From NCBI GenBank assembly GCA_045811525.1, contig JBJMTV010000010.1:118390-182389 (forward strand): 64,000 nucleotides of DNA. Direction: 5' to 3'. Positions 24,939 to 33,704 of this stretch are shown piece by piece. A model generated the notes under the pieces. The model was not told where the DNA came from. It saw nothing but the letters and a program-made list of their open reading frames with translations, and ran no database searches. The DNA comes from VAZQ01 sp045811525 (lineage in GTDB: Bacteria; Pseudomonadota; Alphaproteobacteria; Rhizobiales; Xanthobacteraceae). A program made the translations under genes and the position numbers. The stretch's first letter is position 1; every line of letters begins with the position of its first letter.

Positions 24939-25700
24939 ATGACAATTCGCGCGCTCGTCTTCGACGCCTACGGCACCCTTTATGACGTGCAGTCCGTGCG
25001 GGCCCTGGCGGTGGAGCTGTGCGGGAATAAGGGGGAGCTCGTCACCCAGCTCTGGCGTCTGAAGCAGCTCGAATACACATGGCTGCGAGGCTTGATGCAG
25101 GACTACAAGGATTTCTGGTGCGTGACCCGGGCCTCGCTCGAGTTCGCGCTTGAGAGCGTCGGGGTTGCGCCATCGCCTTCAATTTGTGAGCCTTTGATGC
25201 AAAAGTACCTGAACCTTGACCTCTATCCCGAGGCACGCGCGGCCCTGGAGGCGCTCAAGAGCTACAAGCTTGCGATCCTCTCCAACGGCAGCCCGCAGAT
25301 GCTGGAGGCTTTGGTCAAGACATCCGGCATTTCTCACCTCCTGGCCAACGTGACAAGCGTGGACCTGGCAAAGACCTACAAGCCGAACCCCGCAGCTTAC
25401 GCCTTGGTGGAGCCCTTGCTTGGCACAGCGAAGGGCGAGATCCTCTTTGTCTCGTCCAATGGTTTCGACGTGGTCGGCGCCAAGCATTTCGGCTTCAACG
25501 TGGCCTGGATCGAACGTGGTGGCGGCCCGGCCGTCCCCACCAACTCGGACGTTACGCCATTCGAATTTTTTAAGCTCCTGCGCGGACGCGCAGAAGCTTT
25601 GGAATACGCTCCTGATTTTCGCATTCGGGCGCTCGACGACTTGCTCCCATTGCTCAGTGAGTCAAAAGGCGATGCACGGCTTGCCAAGGTGAACGCGTGA
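24939..25700 (+). CDS. L-2-haloacid dehalogenase-type HAD hydrolase
   Basis: 253 residues of the type II haloacid dehalogenase group in the HAD superfamily. VFDAYGTLYD carries the nucleophile Asp 9, AILSNGSPQML is motif II, KTYKPNPAAY has the catalytic lysine and FVSSNGFDVVGAKHFGF motif III/IV. Type II enzymes hydrolyse short 2-haloacids such as L-2-chloropropionate, but many relatives act on phosphate esters. The mix FDAYGT plus SSNGFD favours the dehalogenase class. It is the first gene of a four-gene operon; its stop shares one base with the next start. Its role beside a radical SAM enzyme is unclear. Confidence 0.85.
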   Translation: MTIRALVFDAYGTLYDVQSVRALAVELCGNKGELVTQLWRLKQLEYTWLRGLMQDYKDFWCVTRASLEFALESVGVAPSPSICEPLMQKYLNLDLYPEARAALEALKSYKLAILSNGSPQMLEALVKTSGISHLLANVTSVDLAKTYKPNPAAYALVEPLLGTAKGEILFVSSNGFDVVGAKHFGFNVAWIERGGGPAVPTNSDVTPFEFFKLLRGRAEALEYAPDFRIRALDDLLPLLSESKGDARLAKVNA

Positions 25701-26497
25701 TGAATGGTACGCCCTCTTTCGCTCATCCTGTCGCCCACTCGTGTGGTGTCGCTGTCATGGCGAAAGCGTCCTCCCCCGGACGCACAAAGACCCGCTTGGT
25801 CCCGCCACTGACATTCGACGAAGCGGCGGCTATGAATTCCGCATTCTTGCAGGACACCATCGCTAACATCATGGCGGCGAACCTCAGCCATGCGATCAAT
25901 GGCTACGTGGCGTTCGGTCCCCCAGAATGCAAAGCATTCTTCGACGGAATACTTCCATTCTCAATTCAGCAGCTCGAAGCGTGGTATCCAAACTTCGGCG
26001 ATTGTCTTTTTTCTGCAATCGATCAGGTTTTGAATCGGGGGCACCATGGTGCCGTCGTACTCAACTCCGACAGTCCGACACTGCCGACGTCCTTGCTCGT
26101 CGAGACCGCACGCGTGCTGGCCCGTCCGGGTGATCGCGTCGTCCTCGGTCCCTCGGTTGACGGCGGCTACTACCTGCTTGGCCTCAAGGAACGGCACCGC
26201 CGCTTGTTCGAGGACGTCATGTGGAGCACGGAGCAGGTCGCACGCCAAACCTTGGAACGCGCAGCACAGGTGGGCATTGAAGTGCATGTCTTGCCGACCT
26301 GGTACGATGTCGACGAGGTGGCGGCGTTGAATATTCTCCTGTCAGAATTGTGCGACGGCGGGTCGTTCTCGCCGACGCTCAAGCCGTATGAGGCACCAAG
26401 CTCAAAGCACCTCGTGTGCTCGCTTCTCAAGGATACCGATCTTCCAAGCCGCCTCGAGCGCAAGCGTGATCGGTCCAAGCAAATGGTTATGCCATGA
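25700..26497 (+). CDS. DUF2064 / TIGR04282-type glycosyltransferase
   Basis: 265 residues from ATG 25700 (TGATG overlap with the dehalogenase). Features of the DUF2064 family of GT-A-like transferases: VMAKASSPGRTKTRLVPPL near the N-terminus, VVLNSDSPTLP with the metal-binding D-S-D-like motif, and VVLGPSVDGGYYLLGLK. TIGR04282 members are called rSAM/selenodomain-associated transferase 1 and some act in arsenosugar biosynthesis. The radical SAM neighbour fits that association, but no arsenic genes are visible. The C-terminal ~50 residues are not part of the family core. It ends in ATGA overlap with the next gene. Confidence 0.82.
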   Translation: MNGTPSFAHPVAHSCGVAVMAKASSPGRTKTRLVPPLTFDEAAAMNSAFLQDTIANIMAANLSHAINGYVAFGPPECKAFFDGILPFSIQQLEAWYPNFGDCLFSAIDQVLNRGHHGAVVLNSDSPTLPTSLLVETARVLARPGDRVVLGPSVDGGYYLLGLKERHRRLFEDVMWSTEQVARQTLERAAQVGIEVHVLPTWYDVDEVAALNILLSELCDGGSFSPTLKPYEAPSSKHLVCSLLKDTDLPSRLERKRDRSKQMVMP

Positions 26498-27579
26498 CCG
26501 AAGCACACTCCAGCGCCCAAACGCCGCAAGCGCAGGCTTCACCTGGCCCGGGCCGGTATTTCGAAAAAGTAGGCGCACAACGGACGGATGCCGCCCAACA
26601 ACCGGTTTGCCTTTATCTCGAGACAACCAATCGGTGCAACCTGCTGTGCACCACGTGTCCCCGCACCTACGAGGAGCTCGAGCCGCCGGCTGACATGAGC
26701 TGGCAATTGTTCACCAGCATTGTCGATCAACTGCCGAACATCGAGCGTGTCGTCCTGCACGGTGTCGGCGAACCGATGCTGGTGAAAAATCTTCCGAAAA
26801 TGGTCCGCTATCTAAAGGATCGCAACACCTACGTTCTGTTCAACACGAACGGTACCCTGCTCAACGAGAAGAATGGCCGTGCCCTGATCGAGGCAGGCTT
26901 GGATGAGCTTCGCGTCTCGCTGGATGCCGCGAACGCCAAGAGCTATCGCGCGATTCGCGGCAAGGATTACTTTGCCAGGATCCTCAAAAACGTCAGCGCG
27001 TTTCGCAATCTGCAGGTGCGCGAGGGGCACGATCGACCGCGCGTGTCGGCCTGGCTCACGGGTCTAAAGGAGACCATCGCCGAGTTGCCGGCTTTCGTCG
27101 CAGTGGCAGCGGAGATCGGTGTTCGGGAAGTCTATCTCCAGCGCCTCGTGTTCATGGAGCATGATGCGATCGGGCATGCACGTCCGGAACAGGCGCTCTA
27201 CGAACGCATGTCGCGCGAAGACGCCGCGCATCTTGCCGAGGCTGAGGCATTAGCCCATTCCCATGGCATGATCTTCAGCGCGTCGGGCGCCGCGGCGGAG
27301 CCGGGGTTGAGCCTCAAGCGTGATGACAATGGCTCGCCCTGGTCGTTGTGCCGGCGGCCGTGGACCGTCATGTATTTCACTGCCAACGGGCGTGCACTGC
27401 CCTGCTGCATTGCGCCCTTTTCGCAGCGCGGGTACGAAAATTACACGCTTGGCGATGCCACCCAGCAATCACTGCGTGAAATCTGGAATGGCCCGGCATA
27501 CCGCTCATTCCGCGACGCGCTCTTGTCCGACAAGCCGCTGCCGGCGTGTGCAAGTTGCGGGCTGCGCTGGAGTCTTTGA
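26494..27579 (+). CDS. Radical SAM protein with SPASM-type C-terminus
   Basis: 361 residues. The [4Fe-4S] site of the radical SAM core is C-N-L-L-C-T-T-C (Cys 48, 52, 55), followed by a glycine-rich SAM-binding GVGEPMLVKN and a LRVSLDAAN strand. The C-terminal ~75 residues contain several further cysteines (SLCRRPW, ALPCCIAPF, LPACASCGLRW), so an auxiliary cluster of the SPASM/Twitch kind is expected. The family covers peptide maturases, sulfatase maturases and small-molecule enzymes; no precursor peptide is visible in this operon. The start overlaps the preceding stop by ATGA. Substrate unknown. Confidence 0.88.
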   Translation: MTEAHSSAQTPQAQASPGPGRYFEKVGAQRTDAAQQPVCLYLETTNRCNLLCTTCPRTYEELEPPADMSWQLFTSIVDQLPNIERVVLHGVGEPMLVKNLPKMVRYLKDRNTYVLFNTNGTLLNEKNGRALIEAGLDELRVSLDAANAKSYRAIRGKDYFARILKNVSAFRNLQVREGHDRPRVSAWLTGLKETIAELPAFVAVAAEIGVREVYLQRLVFMEHDAIGHARPEQALYERMSREDAAHLAEAEALAHSHGMIFSASGAAAEPGLSLKRDDNGSPWSLCRRPWTVMYFTANGRALPCCIAPFSQRGYENYTLGDATQQSLREIWNGPAYRSFRDALLSDKPLPACASCGLRWSL

Positions 27580-27621
27580 TTACGCCCGCCGAGCGGCAGG
27601 CGCAGGATCGGCTTATTCCTA

Positions 27622-29706
27622 ATGGCATCGACGTTGAATGCCGTCCTGTGCGCCACTGCCGGGCTCTTGTTGTGGACCCTGCTTGGTTTGCCGCTCGCGC
27701 GGCGCCTTACCGCGGCGCCGTTGGCACTGCCGTTCGCGCCTATGCTCGGTTGGGCAGTGCACAGCGCGCTCGCGCTGCCAATCTTCCTGATCATCCCATT
27801 TTCAGCGGCAAGTTTGGCAGCTGTCACCGCGATCATCCTGCTGGCGTGTGCCGCAGCAGTGCAGGCGGACAAGAGCTTCGGCCGTTACTCGAAACAATGG
27901 CCGGGCGGTACCTCACGGAAGGCGCTATCGGCGCCATCGTCTGGAGAGCAAACGGCACTCGCCCGCGGCGACCCTATTCCAGGCTGCGTTAAATTCGCAC
28001 TGCAGGTCCCCGCCTGGGCCTATCTGCTCGCCGCCCTGCTAGCGATTGCGCCCGCCGCGGCAATTTTGCCCAAGCATGTCGGCGACGCAGTGATTCTAGC
28101 CGATCCCATATTCGATCATGCCAAGGTTGCGATCATCGACGAGATGAGGCGGCTAGGGCTGCCTCCTGGCAATCCGTTTTTCGCCAGTGACGGGGGCGGG
28201 GGACGACTGGCCTATTATTACTTGTGGTACTTCAGCGCGGCCGAACTTGCCGTGCTGCTCGGCGTCACCGGTTGGGAAGCTGACGTCGCAATGACGTGGT
28301 TCTCGGCCTTCTCCTCACTCGCCTTGATGATGGGGCTTGCGGTCTGGTGCAGCGGTCGCGCTTCGGCTGCCGCTTGGGTCGTGGCGCTCGCTCTCTCGGG
28401 GTCGGGGCGCTTTTGGCTCTGGCTTCTCGGAGCAGACAGCGTAGATGCGGCGCTTGCGCTTCCGGGTGGCTTCGCCGGGTGGCTTTTTCAATCGGCGTGG
28501 GTTCCCCAGCATATTGCATCGGCGTCGTGTGTCGTCTTGTCCGTTTACCTGATGAGCCGGCTTGCTCAGCGCAGCAACGTACTGCTCGTTGGCACCCTTG
28601 TTCTCGTCCTCGCTGCCGGTTTTGAAAGCTCAACTTGGGTCGGCGGCATCGCACTTGCAGTCGCCGCCGTTGCGCTCGTGCCGACGCTTGTCCTGCTTGC
28701 ACCCGCCAAGCAAAGACTCCCGCTTATTGCCGGTCTGATGATCGCCGGCGTCCTCGCGCTGTGCCTCGCCATTCCCCTGCTGCGCGACCAGTTCGCCGCT
28801 GCTGCACTGCGGAGCAGCGATTTCCCGATCGCGTTGCATCCGTTTGCGGTGCTGAGCGAGACAGTCGCAGGCCATCTGCGCTCGCTCCTTAATCTCCCCG
28901 CCTTCTGGATGGTGTTTCTTCCGCTCGAGCTCCCGGCAATATACGTCACCGGATTGGTTGTGATTGCGGCACTGCTGGCTGCGCGCAATCTCGACGACGA
29001 GAGGACACACACCGTCGCCGCATTCGCGGCGCTGGCCGGCGGCTGCCTTGTGGTTTCCTGGCTGCTGGCCAGCACGCTTGCGTATAACAATGATCTCGGA
29101 TGGCGCGCTGTGCTGCCGGCCGTCATGGTGCTAACCGTGTTCGCGGCAGTAGGGCTGGCAAGGTGGATCGCGACCCGCGCCGTCCTTCCAGCAACCCTGG
29201 CACTCGGAGCAATCATCGTCGGATTGCCGAACGCGCTCGCGCAGATCCAGGGCAATGTGATGGGCGACTTTTCAGCCGAGGGAACGACATTTGCGGAGGC
29301 GCCGGAAATGTGGGCGAAGGTGCGCCTGCATACCGGCATCGCTGAGCGCGTTGCCAATAATCCACTGGCGCTGAAGAACATGACCCCATGGCCCGTCAAC
29401 ATATCGTGGAGTCTGCTGGCAAACCGCCGCTCCTGTTATGCCGGCCGGGAACTGACGCTGGTCTATGCCTCGCTCCGGCGTCAACAGCTTGAGGCGGTGG
29501 ACGCCAAGTTCATCCGTGTCTTTGCCGGCGACGCTCGCGATGACGACATTAGGGAGCTCGCGACCACATATGATTGCCGCGTCATTCTGGTGACACGCGA
29601 GGACGGCGCATGGGAGCGTGATCCATTTGCCGGAAGCCCGCTCTACCACCTCGTTGAGGAGAAGCCCGACCGCTGGCGCATCTATCGTGCCACAGGTGGA
29701 GAGTGA
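27622..29706 (+). CDS. Large polytopic membrane protein, possible GT-C-type glycosyltransferase
   Basis: 694 residues with many hydrophobic helices (at least 12 by eye) up to residue ~540, then a soluble tail of about 150 residues (NMTPWPVNISWSLL to the end). A loop after the third or fourth helix contains LADPIFDHAKVAIIDEMRR and GNPFFASDGGGGRLAYYYLW. Acidic residues in the first large loop are usual in GT-C lipid-linked-sugar transferases, and the WYF/YYY-rich stretch resembles DUF2298-like proteins. This is a resemblance, not an assignment. It follows the radical SAM gene by 42 bases and is probably in its operon. Confidence 0.65.
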   Translation: MASTLNAVLCATAGLLLWTLLGLPLARRLTAAPLALPFAPMLGWAVHSALALPIFLIIPFSAASLAAVTAIILLACAAAVQADKSFGRYSKQWPGGTSRKALSAPSSGEQTALARGDPIPGCVKFALQVPAWAYLLAALLAIAPAAAILPKHVGDAVILADPIFDHAKVAIIDEMRRLGLPPGNPFFASDGGGGRLAYYYLWYFSAAELAVLLGVTGWEADVAMTWFSAFSSLALMMGLAVWCSGRASAAAWVVALALSGSGRFWLWLLGADSVDAALALPGGFAGWLFQSAWVPQHIASASCVVLSVYLMSRLAQRSNVLLVGTLVLVLAAGFESSTWVGGIALAVAAVALVPTLVLLAPAKQRLPLIAGLMIAGVLALCLAIPLLRDQFAAAALRSSDFPIALHPFAVLSETVAGHLRSLLNLPAFWMVFLPLELPAIYVTGLVVIAALLAARNLDDERTHTVAAFAALAGGCLVVSWLLASTLAYNNDLGWRAVLPAVMVLTVFAAVGLARWIATRAVLPATLALGAIIVGLPNALAQIQGNVMGDFSAEGTTFAEAPEMWAKVRLHTGIAERVANNPLALKNMTPWPVNISWSLLANRRSCYAGRELTLVYASLRRQQLEAVDAKFIRVFAGDARDDDIRELATTYDCRVILVTREDGAWERDPFAGSPLYHLVEEKPDRWRIYRATGGE

Positions 29707-29707
29707 A

Positions 29708-29727
29708 ACCCGTCAAGCCTGACGGGT
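29708..29727. terminator. Hairpin between convergent genes
   Basis: ACCCGTCA-AGCC-TGACGGGT forms an 8-bp perfect stem with a 4-base loop just after the stop of the plus-strand operon and 54 bases from the hemY stop. It lacks a T-run on either strand, so if it terminates it may be weak, bidirectional or Rho-assisted. Confidence 0.55.
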
Positions 29728-29780
29728 CCAGCTCATGACCATCTGCGGTTTCGAGTCTCAGCGCGCGGCCGCGAAAGCAA

Positions 29781-31412
29781 TTACGGCCTGAACAACTGGC
29801 GGATGCGGGTCCAGTTGTCGCTTGCGCCGGCCTTGCTCGCCTCCGGCTCGCTCTCGGTTTCTCGCACGGGCTCGGGTCCGGGATCGTCCGGGGCATGGGT
29901 GAGCGGGATGACCGCGGGCGCGAGCGGCACGGTCGTGAGGTCACTGCGGGCAGGCGGACCGGCAGTGACCGGCGCCTGCACGGCGGGCTCAGCTTCCTTG
30001 TGTAGCTCGGGACTCTCATTCGTCGGCACGGGTGCCGCCGCAGGCGGCGGTTCTGCAGCCGCGGCGCTCGGGCCGGCAACGGCGTGCCGCGGCGAGCCAT
30101 GTCGCTCAAGCTCGATTAGGGCTCCCGGCTGCTCCCCGGCGAGCGGATCCTTCCACTCGAACGCATCGAGCCGGCCTGTCACTGGCGAGATCGGCAGCCA
30201 ACGCTCGGAGACAAAGCCATCGGCGGTCCAGGCGGGATCGCGGCGCGCGTTGAGCGCGCGCGTCATCCACTCGCGTGCGCGGCCCTCGTCGCTATGCTGC
30301 ATCTCCTCGAGCTCGGCCATCAGCGCCGCGACGCGCCGGGTCGGCACTACTGTGAGCGGCGCAAGCGCTTCGCGGGCGACGCTGAATTCGCGCGCATCGA
30401 GTGCGGCGCGTGCGACCGCCAGCGCGGCCTCGACATTGCCCGGTGTCTTTGCGGCGAGCGTCTCGATGCGGCCGAGCCGGTCGCGCGCCGATGTGCCCGA
30501 GCGCAGATGCGCATAGGTCTCGGCGAGATCGGGATGCGGGTTGATCTTCCACGCAGCCTCGATGATGCGCGCAGCCCTGCGATATTCCCCGGCTTCACCA
30601 AGCAGCCGACCGGCGAGCACCGCTGCCGGTACCAGCTCCGGCGCCATGCGCACGGCCTCCAGCGCCAGCGCCTGCGCGCGCGGCCGGTCGGTCTCTTCGC
30701 TGCCGACCGCTTGCGCCGTCAGCAGCACCGCGCGCTGGCGACGATAGGCAGGCTTGTCGATCAAGCCGCCGCGCATGTTGCGCTCCAGCCGCTCCAGTGC
30801 GCCCGCCCAGTCGCGCCCGCTGCAGCGATATTCGAGCACTGCCTGCCCGGCCCAGCTTGGCACGGAGGCGTGCTTGGCCGCTTCCTCGGCATAGAGCAGG
30901 GCCGCCTGCGGATCGTTGCGGCGCTGCGCCTCGATGAAGAGGCCGTGCAGCCCCAGGAGCCGGGTATCCTTTCGCTCCGCCATCAGCTCGAAGGTACGCA
31001 CAGCGGCAGCGCGATCGCCTGAGAGCTGCGCCGTCTGCGCCGCGAGCAGCAATGTGAGCGGCTCATCGGGTGCGATGCGGCGCGCGTCATCGCTGAGCTT
31101 CTTGGCCGCGCGCGCATCGCCGGAGCCGACTGCAATCAGGCCGTGCGATACCGCGAGATAGCCACGCACGCCCCGGCGGTTGCGCAAATAGCTGGAAAGT
31201 GCGTCGGGCGCATGGACAATGCTGCGTGCCGCCCCCCATAGCACCACCGCAAGAGCGGCAGCGGCAAAGAATGCCATGACGAGCACCAGGACTGAGGTCT
31301 CAATCAGGCGTCCCTGCCAGGTGATGGCGACCTCGCCGGGGCGGTCAGCGAGCCATACCGCGCCAAAAGCAAGCAGTGCGACGGCGGCAAAGTAGATGAC
31401 AACGCGCGTCAT
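29781..31412 (-). CDS. hemY: HemY-type tetratricopeptide membrane protein
   Basis: 543 residues from ATG 31412; a TTG 39 bases upstream is less likely. Two N-terminal membrane helices (VVIYFAAVALLAFGAVWLA and LVLVMAFFAAAALAVVLW) are followed by HemY_N and TPR-like helical repeats to about residue 410, then a Pro/Ala/Glu-rich tail of ~100 residues. It matches the proteobacterial HemY family next to hemD. The name comes from the operon; the protein is not the Bacillus protoporphyrinogen oxidase, and its role in haem synthesis is unproven. Last gene of hemC-hemD-mitofilin-hemY. Confidence 0.88.
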   Translation of the reverse strand: MTRVVIYFAAVALLAFGAVWLADRPGEVAITWQGRLIETSVLVLVMAFFAAAALAVVLWGAARSIVHAPDALSSYLRNRRGVRGYLAVSHGLIAVGSGDARAAKKLSDDARRIAPDEPLTLLLAAQTAQLSGDRAAAVRTFELMAERKDTRLLGLHGLFIEAQRRNDPQAALLYAEEAAKHASVPSWAGQAVLEYRCSGRDWAGALERLERNMRGGLIDKPAYRRQRAVLLTAQAVGSEETDRPRAQALALEAVRMAPELVPAAVLAGRLLGEAGEYRRAARIIEAAWKINPHPDLAETYAHLRSGTSARDRLGRIETLAAKTPGNVEAALAVARAALDAREFSVAREALAPLTVVPTRRVAALMAELEEMQHSDEGRAREWMTRALNARRDPAWTADGFVSERWLPISPVTGRLDAFEWKDPLAGEQPGALIELERHGSPRHAVAGPSAAAAEPPPAAAPVPTNESPELHKEAEPAVQAPVTAGPPARSDLTTVPLAPAVIPLTHAPDDPGPEPVRETESEPEASKAGASDNWTRIRQLFRP

Positions 31413-31464
31413 GCGTTGCACCTGGGCATGGCGCTCCTGCGCGCGCCGCAAGCGCGGACTGTCC

Positions 31465-32922
31465 TCACTTGCTCAACCCCGCGAGCGCATCCGCGACGAG
31501 GCGCCGGCTAGCCTCGATCGCCGCTGTACGTGCTTGTACCTTGTTGATCCAAGCCTCGGCGGGCGCTCGGACGGGCGCAGGCAATGTCGTGAGATCAGCG
31601 AGCGCGCCGTTCACGTCACCATGCATGGCCTTGAACTCGACACGGGCGAGGATTGCCGCCGGATCGTTGCCGGATGTCTCCCCGACCCTGCGAATGCGGA
31701 TGATCTTTTCCGCGTTCTCCTGCAGTCTTTCAAGAAAGCCGCGCTCGCGAGCCGACGCGCCGACAGCCTCGTGCAACGCCGGTTCGAGTCCTGCGAGCTC
31801 GCGCGCCAGCGCCGTCGTGGTCGGCACGCCCGTCGCGGCGAATGCCTCGAGCGGCGCCAAAGCCTTCGGATCGGGCGCCAGGCCCTTCACCGTCGCAAGC
31901 TCCGCGGCGAAGGGAGCGCCCCGCTCGACCGCCGCGTTGAGAGCGGACGCGGCGACCGCAAGCCGCCCGGTGCGGTCATTGCCTTCGGCCGCTCGCTTGG
32001 CGAGCTCGTTCTGCACAGCCTTGCTCGCGCTCTCGAGGCTTGCGACGCGCGCGGCGAGCGCGTCGAGCTCGCTCTTTTGTGCCGGGGGTGGACCTGGGCG
32101 ATCGAGCTTCTGCGCGAGCTCGCTGACCGTTGCTGCAGTGGCGTCCACCCGGGCGCGCGCCTCGCGTGCGGTCGCCACCGCCTCGTCGCTGCGACGTTGG
32201 GCGACGCCGATCTGCTCATGCACCACTTTCACCTCACCCTCGATGGCGGCAATCCGGTTGGCCACCGCCTCATCCGGCGGCGCGGGCCGGGGGGTCAATG
32301 CTGCCGCTTCGAGCTTGGCGAGGCGGCCCCGCACCTCGTCCAGGGCCGATGGGTCGCCCGCAGCTTGCGGGCGCGTCGCGAGCCCCTGCAGCTGCTGCTC
32401 GAGCTTTGCCATCCGCGCTTGCAGCGCCGCGCTGTCATTGCGGCCCAGCATCAGCGCCGCGAAGGCGAGCGCGGCGGCCAAGCCAGCGCCGAGCATGGGC
32501 CAGAGCAGGCCCGAGCGGGGCCTGGCACCATCCCGGCGAGATCCGCCGGCGGATGTGGCGGCGGAGTCCCCGTTGCCGTTGCCGAGAGGAGCCCGTGCCG
32601 GGCTCTCCTCCCTCTGCGCCTCAGGTGGCGGAGGCGCTTGCGCTGAGCTTATCGACGGATCCATCCCAGCATCCCGGTCGAGCTGTTCTCCTCCAACGTG
32701 CGGCTCCGCTGGAATGTGCGGCTCCGCTGGAATGTGCGGCTCTGCGGGTGGCCTTGCCTGCGCAGTCGATGGCTCAGCGGCAGGCTCGCTCGTGGGCTCA
32801 GCCGTAGTGGCATTGGGCGCCGGCGCCGGGACCTCGGTCGCACTGAGCTCGATTGTCGGCGGGGGACGGCGGCTCTTGGCGCCGGGCCGGTCCCTTCCCG
32901 ACGGAGGCTGGTCATCGGTCAT
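31465..32922 (-). CDS. Mitofilin-like (COG4223) inner-membrane protein
   Basis: About 485 residues from ATG 32922. A long proline/alanine-rich cytosolic N-terminus (about 1-130) includes three tandem copies of P-A-E-P-H-I/V, encoded by an 18-base repeat at about 32698-32750. One membrane helix follows (LWPMLGAGLAAALAFAALML), then about 130 residues of coiled-coil heptads (ALQARMAKLEQQLQ onwards) and a C-terminal helical domain (IRIRRVGETSGND). This layout matches the alphaproteobacterial mitofilin/Mic60-like protein found beside hemD and thought to shape intracytoplasmic membranes. Confidence 0.87.
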   Translation of the reverse strand: MTDDQPPSGRDRPGAKSRRPPPTIELSATEVPAPAPNATTAEPTSEPAAEPSTAQARPPAEPHIPAEPHIPAEPHVGGEQLDRDAGMDPSISSAQAPPPPEAQREESPARAPLGNGNGDSAATSAGGSRRDGARPRSGLLWPMLGAGLAAALAFAALMLGRNDSAALQARMAKLEQQLQGLATRPQAAGDPSALDEVRGRLAKLEAAALTPRPAPPDEAVANRIAAIEGEVKVVHEQIGVAQRRSDEAVATAREARARVDATAATVSELAQKLDRPGPPPAQKSELDALAARVASLESASKAVQNELAKRAAEGNDRTGRLAVAASALNAAVERGAPFAAELATVKGLAPDPKALAPLEAFAATGVPTTTALARELAGLEPALHEAVGASARERGFLERLQENAEKIIRIRRVGETSGNDPAAILARVEFKAMHGDVNGALADLTTLPAPVRAPAEAWINKVQARTAAIEASRRLVADALAGLSK

Positions 32923-33008
32923 TCGCGTGTCTCGGCTCGGTTTCCATTGGCGACCGGAGGCCAGTAAAGCATTGTCGGTGCGCTCCTGCACCAGTGTGCC
33001 CTCCTAGG

Positions 33009-33701
33009 TCAACTCGCAACGAGCTCGATCAGTGCCGCCTCGTTTGGTCGCGGGGCGATGTGGACGGCAGCTGCGCCTGCGGCCACAAGCGGTTGCGCCA
33101 CTGCGGGCGCAAGGCAGAAGTGCCGGGGCGCGAGTGCGGCTTCGAGCATTTCTGCGGCCGCTGTGCATTCCAGATACGCCTCGGCACTGCGCCGAGAAAA
33201 GTGCAACACGCCCTCGAGCGTGCTGATCGCTGCGGCGATCCGTTTCGGCAGCCGGTCAGCCTTTAGCGCGCGATAGGCGAGCACGAGCTCTACCGGTGAG
33301 CCACATGCGGCGAGCTCACCGGCCTGCTCCTCGCCCGCAAGGTAGAGCAACGCCTCGCTGCTTCCTGCGCAACGCGAGCGCAGCAGCCGCACCAGGTCGT
33401 CGCGATCACCCCCGGCCGAAACCACGTCAGCAAAACCGGCCGCACGCGCACTCGCGGCGCTCCGCTCGCCAACCGTATACACGGGCAGCGCGGTCAGTCT
33501 CGCGCGCTCGCGATGTTGCGCCACCGCGCGCGCCGCGTTCGAGCTCGTCAGCACCACCGCGCGGTAGGGGATGTTCGGCACCACGAATTCTGTCAGTTGG
33601 ATGCGCAGCATTGGGCTGACCATCACCTGGTGTCCGCGCCTGCGCAAAGCCTCGGCGCTGCGTTCACCGTCAGGCGGCGGTCGCGTGACGAGGAGGCGCA
33701 C
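33009..33701 (-). CDS. hemD: Uroporphyrinogen-III synthase
   Basis: Closes hydroxymethylbilane to uroporphyrinogen III with inversion of ring D. 230 residues from GTG 33701. The family is weakly conserved, but LLVTRPPPDGERSAEALRRR at the start, VVLTSSNAAR and the YTVGERSAASARAAGF segment are diagnostic, and the position directly after hemC is decisive. Two Rossmann-like domains are expected, about 1-35 plus 165-230 and about 40-160. Cytosolic. A 3-base gap to hemC suggests co-translation. Confidence 0.93.
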   Translation of the reverse strand: MRLLVTRPPPDGERSAEALRRRGHQVMVSPMLRIQLTEFVVPNIPYRAVVLTSSNAARAVAQHRERARLTALPVYTVGERSAASARAAGFADVVSAGGDRDDLVRLLRSRCAGSSEALLYLAGEEQAGELAACGSPVELVLAYRALKADRLPKRIAAAISTLEGVLHFSRRSAEAYLECTAAAEMLEAALAPRHFCLAPAVAQPLVAAGAAAVHIAPRPNEAALIELVAS

Positions 33702-33704
33702 GCG

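Noticed and set aside
29781..31412. HemY as protoporphyrinogen oxidase
   Set aside because: The protein is a two-helix membrane TPR protein without an FAD motif; only the name is shared with the Bacillus enzyme.
31469..33007. A 512-codon Ser/Ala-rich plus-strand frame
   Set aside because: Exact antisense of the mitofilin-like gene; no ribosome site or motif.
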